Below are positions 4,604-5,230 of a DNA stretch of 5,230 nt, in pieces. Each line of letters begins with the position of its first letter. Within the stretch, counting starts at the first letter, position 1. The notes under the pieces are model-generated. The model did no database searches and was not told the DNA's origin. It saw only the letters and a program-made list of their open reading frames with translations. This stretch comes from Methanobacteriaceae archaeon (GTDB lineage: Archaea > Methanobacteriota > Methanobacteria > Methanobacteriales > Methanobacteriaceae). The stretch spans positions 1 through 5,230 of the forward strand of contig JAUYBK010000026.1 in the NCBI GenBank assembly GCA_030693105.1. The letters run 5' to 3'. A program made the translations under genes and the position numbers.

Positions 4604-5146
4604 TTAAAAATTTATCTGGTCTAAAAAGCTCACCCCACCTACGGGAGAGATTTTTTTACCTTTAATCATTTCCAGGACAACTTCAACTACATCACTGGGC
4701 CTCATACTGGTGGTATCAATTTCCTGGGCCTGTTCACTGTGTATATCCAGGGCCTCCCAGGCACATATATCCAGGGCCTCGGCTTCCAGATTTTCTGAAA
4801 CTTTAGATGATTTCCATTTTCTTTTCTTTAGTCTTTCATTTAAAATTTGAGGACTGGTCCTTAAGACCACCACCAGATCTGCTGGAGAGTAATAATGGGA
4901 TAAATGCCCCTCAAATATTAACCAATAATCACTAACCCTATATTCTTGCGCAATTTTATCTATTTCCAGATTTAAAGCAGGAATATCCACTATTTTATAT
5001 TCTTTTTCGGGTTCCTGGCCCGTGTAGAGGTTTTTTTCCTCGGCCAATTGGTTCACGGCCACGAGTTTGGCTTTCAGTTTCCGAGCCAGTAACTTCGAAA
5101 CAATAGTTTTACCCGTGCCCGGAGTGCCAGTTAAAAGCATTATCAT
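4604..5146 (-). CDS. AK6/Fap7-family adenylate kinase (P-loop NTPase)
   Basis: A 180-residue single-domain P-loop nucleotide kinase. The Walker A motif GTPGTGKT is at residues 7-14. GHLSH at residues 80-84 matches the conserved GHLSH motif of the AK6 group. The lid-like stretch RLKKRKWKSSKVSENLEAE is at residues 105-123. Length and motif order fit AK6 (COG1936). Eukaryotic Fap7 and archaeal homologues have adenylate kinase/ATPase activity and act with small-subunit protein uS11 (Rps14) in late 40S/30S maturation; that role is known for the family and inferred here. In-frame TAA at 5173-5171 bounds the start. ATG 5146 is chosen, and ATG 5140 two codons later is equally possible. The start is preceded by ACCACCACC with no clear Shine-Dalgarno, unlike the genes downstream. 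It probably follows thi4 in one transcript. The last ~15 residues are a variable tail. Confidence 0.9.
   Translation of the reverse strand: MIMLLTGTPGTGKTIVSKLLARKLKAKLVAVNQLAEEKNLYTGQEPEKEYKIVDIPALNLEIDKIAQEYRVSDYWLIFEGHLSHYYSPADLVVVLRTSPQILNERLKKRKWKSSKVSENLEAEALDICAWEALDIHSEQAQEIDTTSMRPSDVVEVVLEMIKGKKISPVGGVSFLDQINF
4742..4780. repeat. 15-bp direct repeat inside the AK6-like gene, 24-base period
   Basis: The 15-mer TATATCCAGGGCCTC (plus strand) occurs at 4742-4756 and again, without mismatch, at 4766-4780. The offset is 24 bases, exactly eight codons, and it encodes the two EALDI units at residues 123-127 and 131-135 of the kinase. Family members often show a similar EAEAL...EAL pattern here, so at protein level the repeat is partly expected. 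The perfect DNA identity is what stands out. Confidence 0.8.
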
Positions 5147-5165
5147 GGTGGTGGTCTTAAATCTC

Positions 5166-5230
5166 TCATTTTAGTTTTTCTACAAGTATTTGGGCAACTT
5201 TTTCTCCAGAATATAGCATTCCTCCAAATA
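5166..5230 (-). CDS. thi4: C-terminal end of a thiazole synthase (Thi4-like), partial
   Basis: Only the last 20 codons and a TGA stop (5168-5166) are in the window; the rest lies beyond position 5230. The visible tail reads FGGMLYSGEKVAQILVEKLK. An FGGML-SG-K-A-I sequence followed by a short amphipathic helix is how archaeal Thi4 (ribulose-1,5-bisphosphate/ADP-thiazole synthase, an FAD/NAD-fold protein of thiamine biosynthesis) typically ends. The reading frame is open to the window edge. The adenylate kinase gene follows after 19 bases on the same strand, which suggests co-transcription. The catalytic region is not visible, so whether it is a sulfide-dependent enzyme or a single-turnover cysteine donor cannot be judged. 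Another Rossmann-fold flavoprotein with a similar tail is possible. Confidence 0.65.
   Translation of the reverse strand, partial: FGGMLYSGEKVAQILVEKLK

Noticed and set aside
1..5230. CRISPR, toxin-antitoxin, defence or mobile element content
   Set aside because: No spaced repeats, terminal inverted repeats, transposase or defence-type protein is present. All genes are core archaeal functions in a conserved order.

Overview
The window looks like chromosomal DNA of a methanogenic archaeon. It most resembles the Methanobacteriales (Methanobacterium or a close relative), judged from recalled protein similarity rather than a search. Archaeal marks are plain: L39e, L31e, L18Ae (LX), S19e, eIF6, the RNase P subunit Rpp21 (Rnp4), prefoldin alpha and a PDCD5-family protein in one gene string, preceded by a BRE plus TATA-box promoter. 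There is no mobile element, tRNA, rRNA or CRISPR array. Every gene is on the minus strand, so reading order runs from position 5230 down to 1.

Upstream block (5230 to 4604): the last 20 codons of what looks like the archaeal thiazole synthase gene thi4, then 19 bases later an AK6/Fap7-type adenylate kinase. A 215-base gap (4389-4603) follows. It holds T-rich stretches that could end the first transcript, a strong BRE/TATA promoter near 4501-4517 and a predicted leader of about 95 nt.

Main block (4388 to 1): rnp4, a YhbY/CRM-type RNA-binding protein, S19e, PDCD5, a PP-loop ATPase of unknown substrate, L39e (51 codons), L31e, eIF6, L18Ae, prefoldin alpha and the first 202 codons of ftsY. Genes overlap or lie 6-20 bases apart. 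Several stop codons sit inside the next gene's Shine-Dalgarno sequence, so this is almost certainly one translationally coupled operon. ftsY, rnp4 and probably the YhbY gene start with TTG.

The products fit one theme. Rnp4 acts in tRNA 5' maturation. YhbY, S19e and AK6 point to ribosome assembly. L39e, L31e and L18Ae are large-subunit proteins, two of them near the tunnel exit. eIF6 keeps unfinished 50S subunits from joining 30S. Prefoldin and FtsY receive nascent or newly made proteins. This grouping is known in Euryarchaeota, and I see no wholly new system. The least understood member is the PP-loop ATPase, which has no cysteine at all, an informative constraint on its chemistry.
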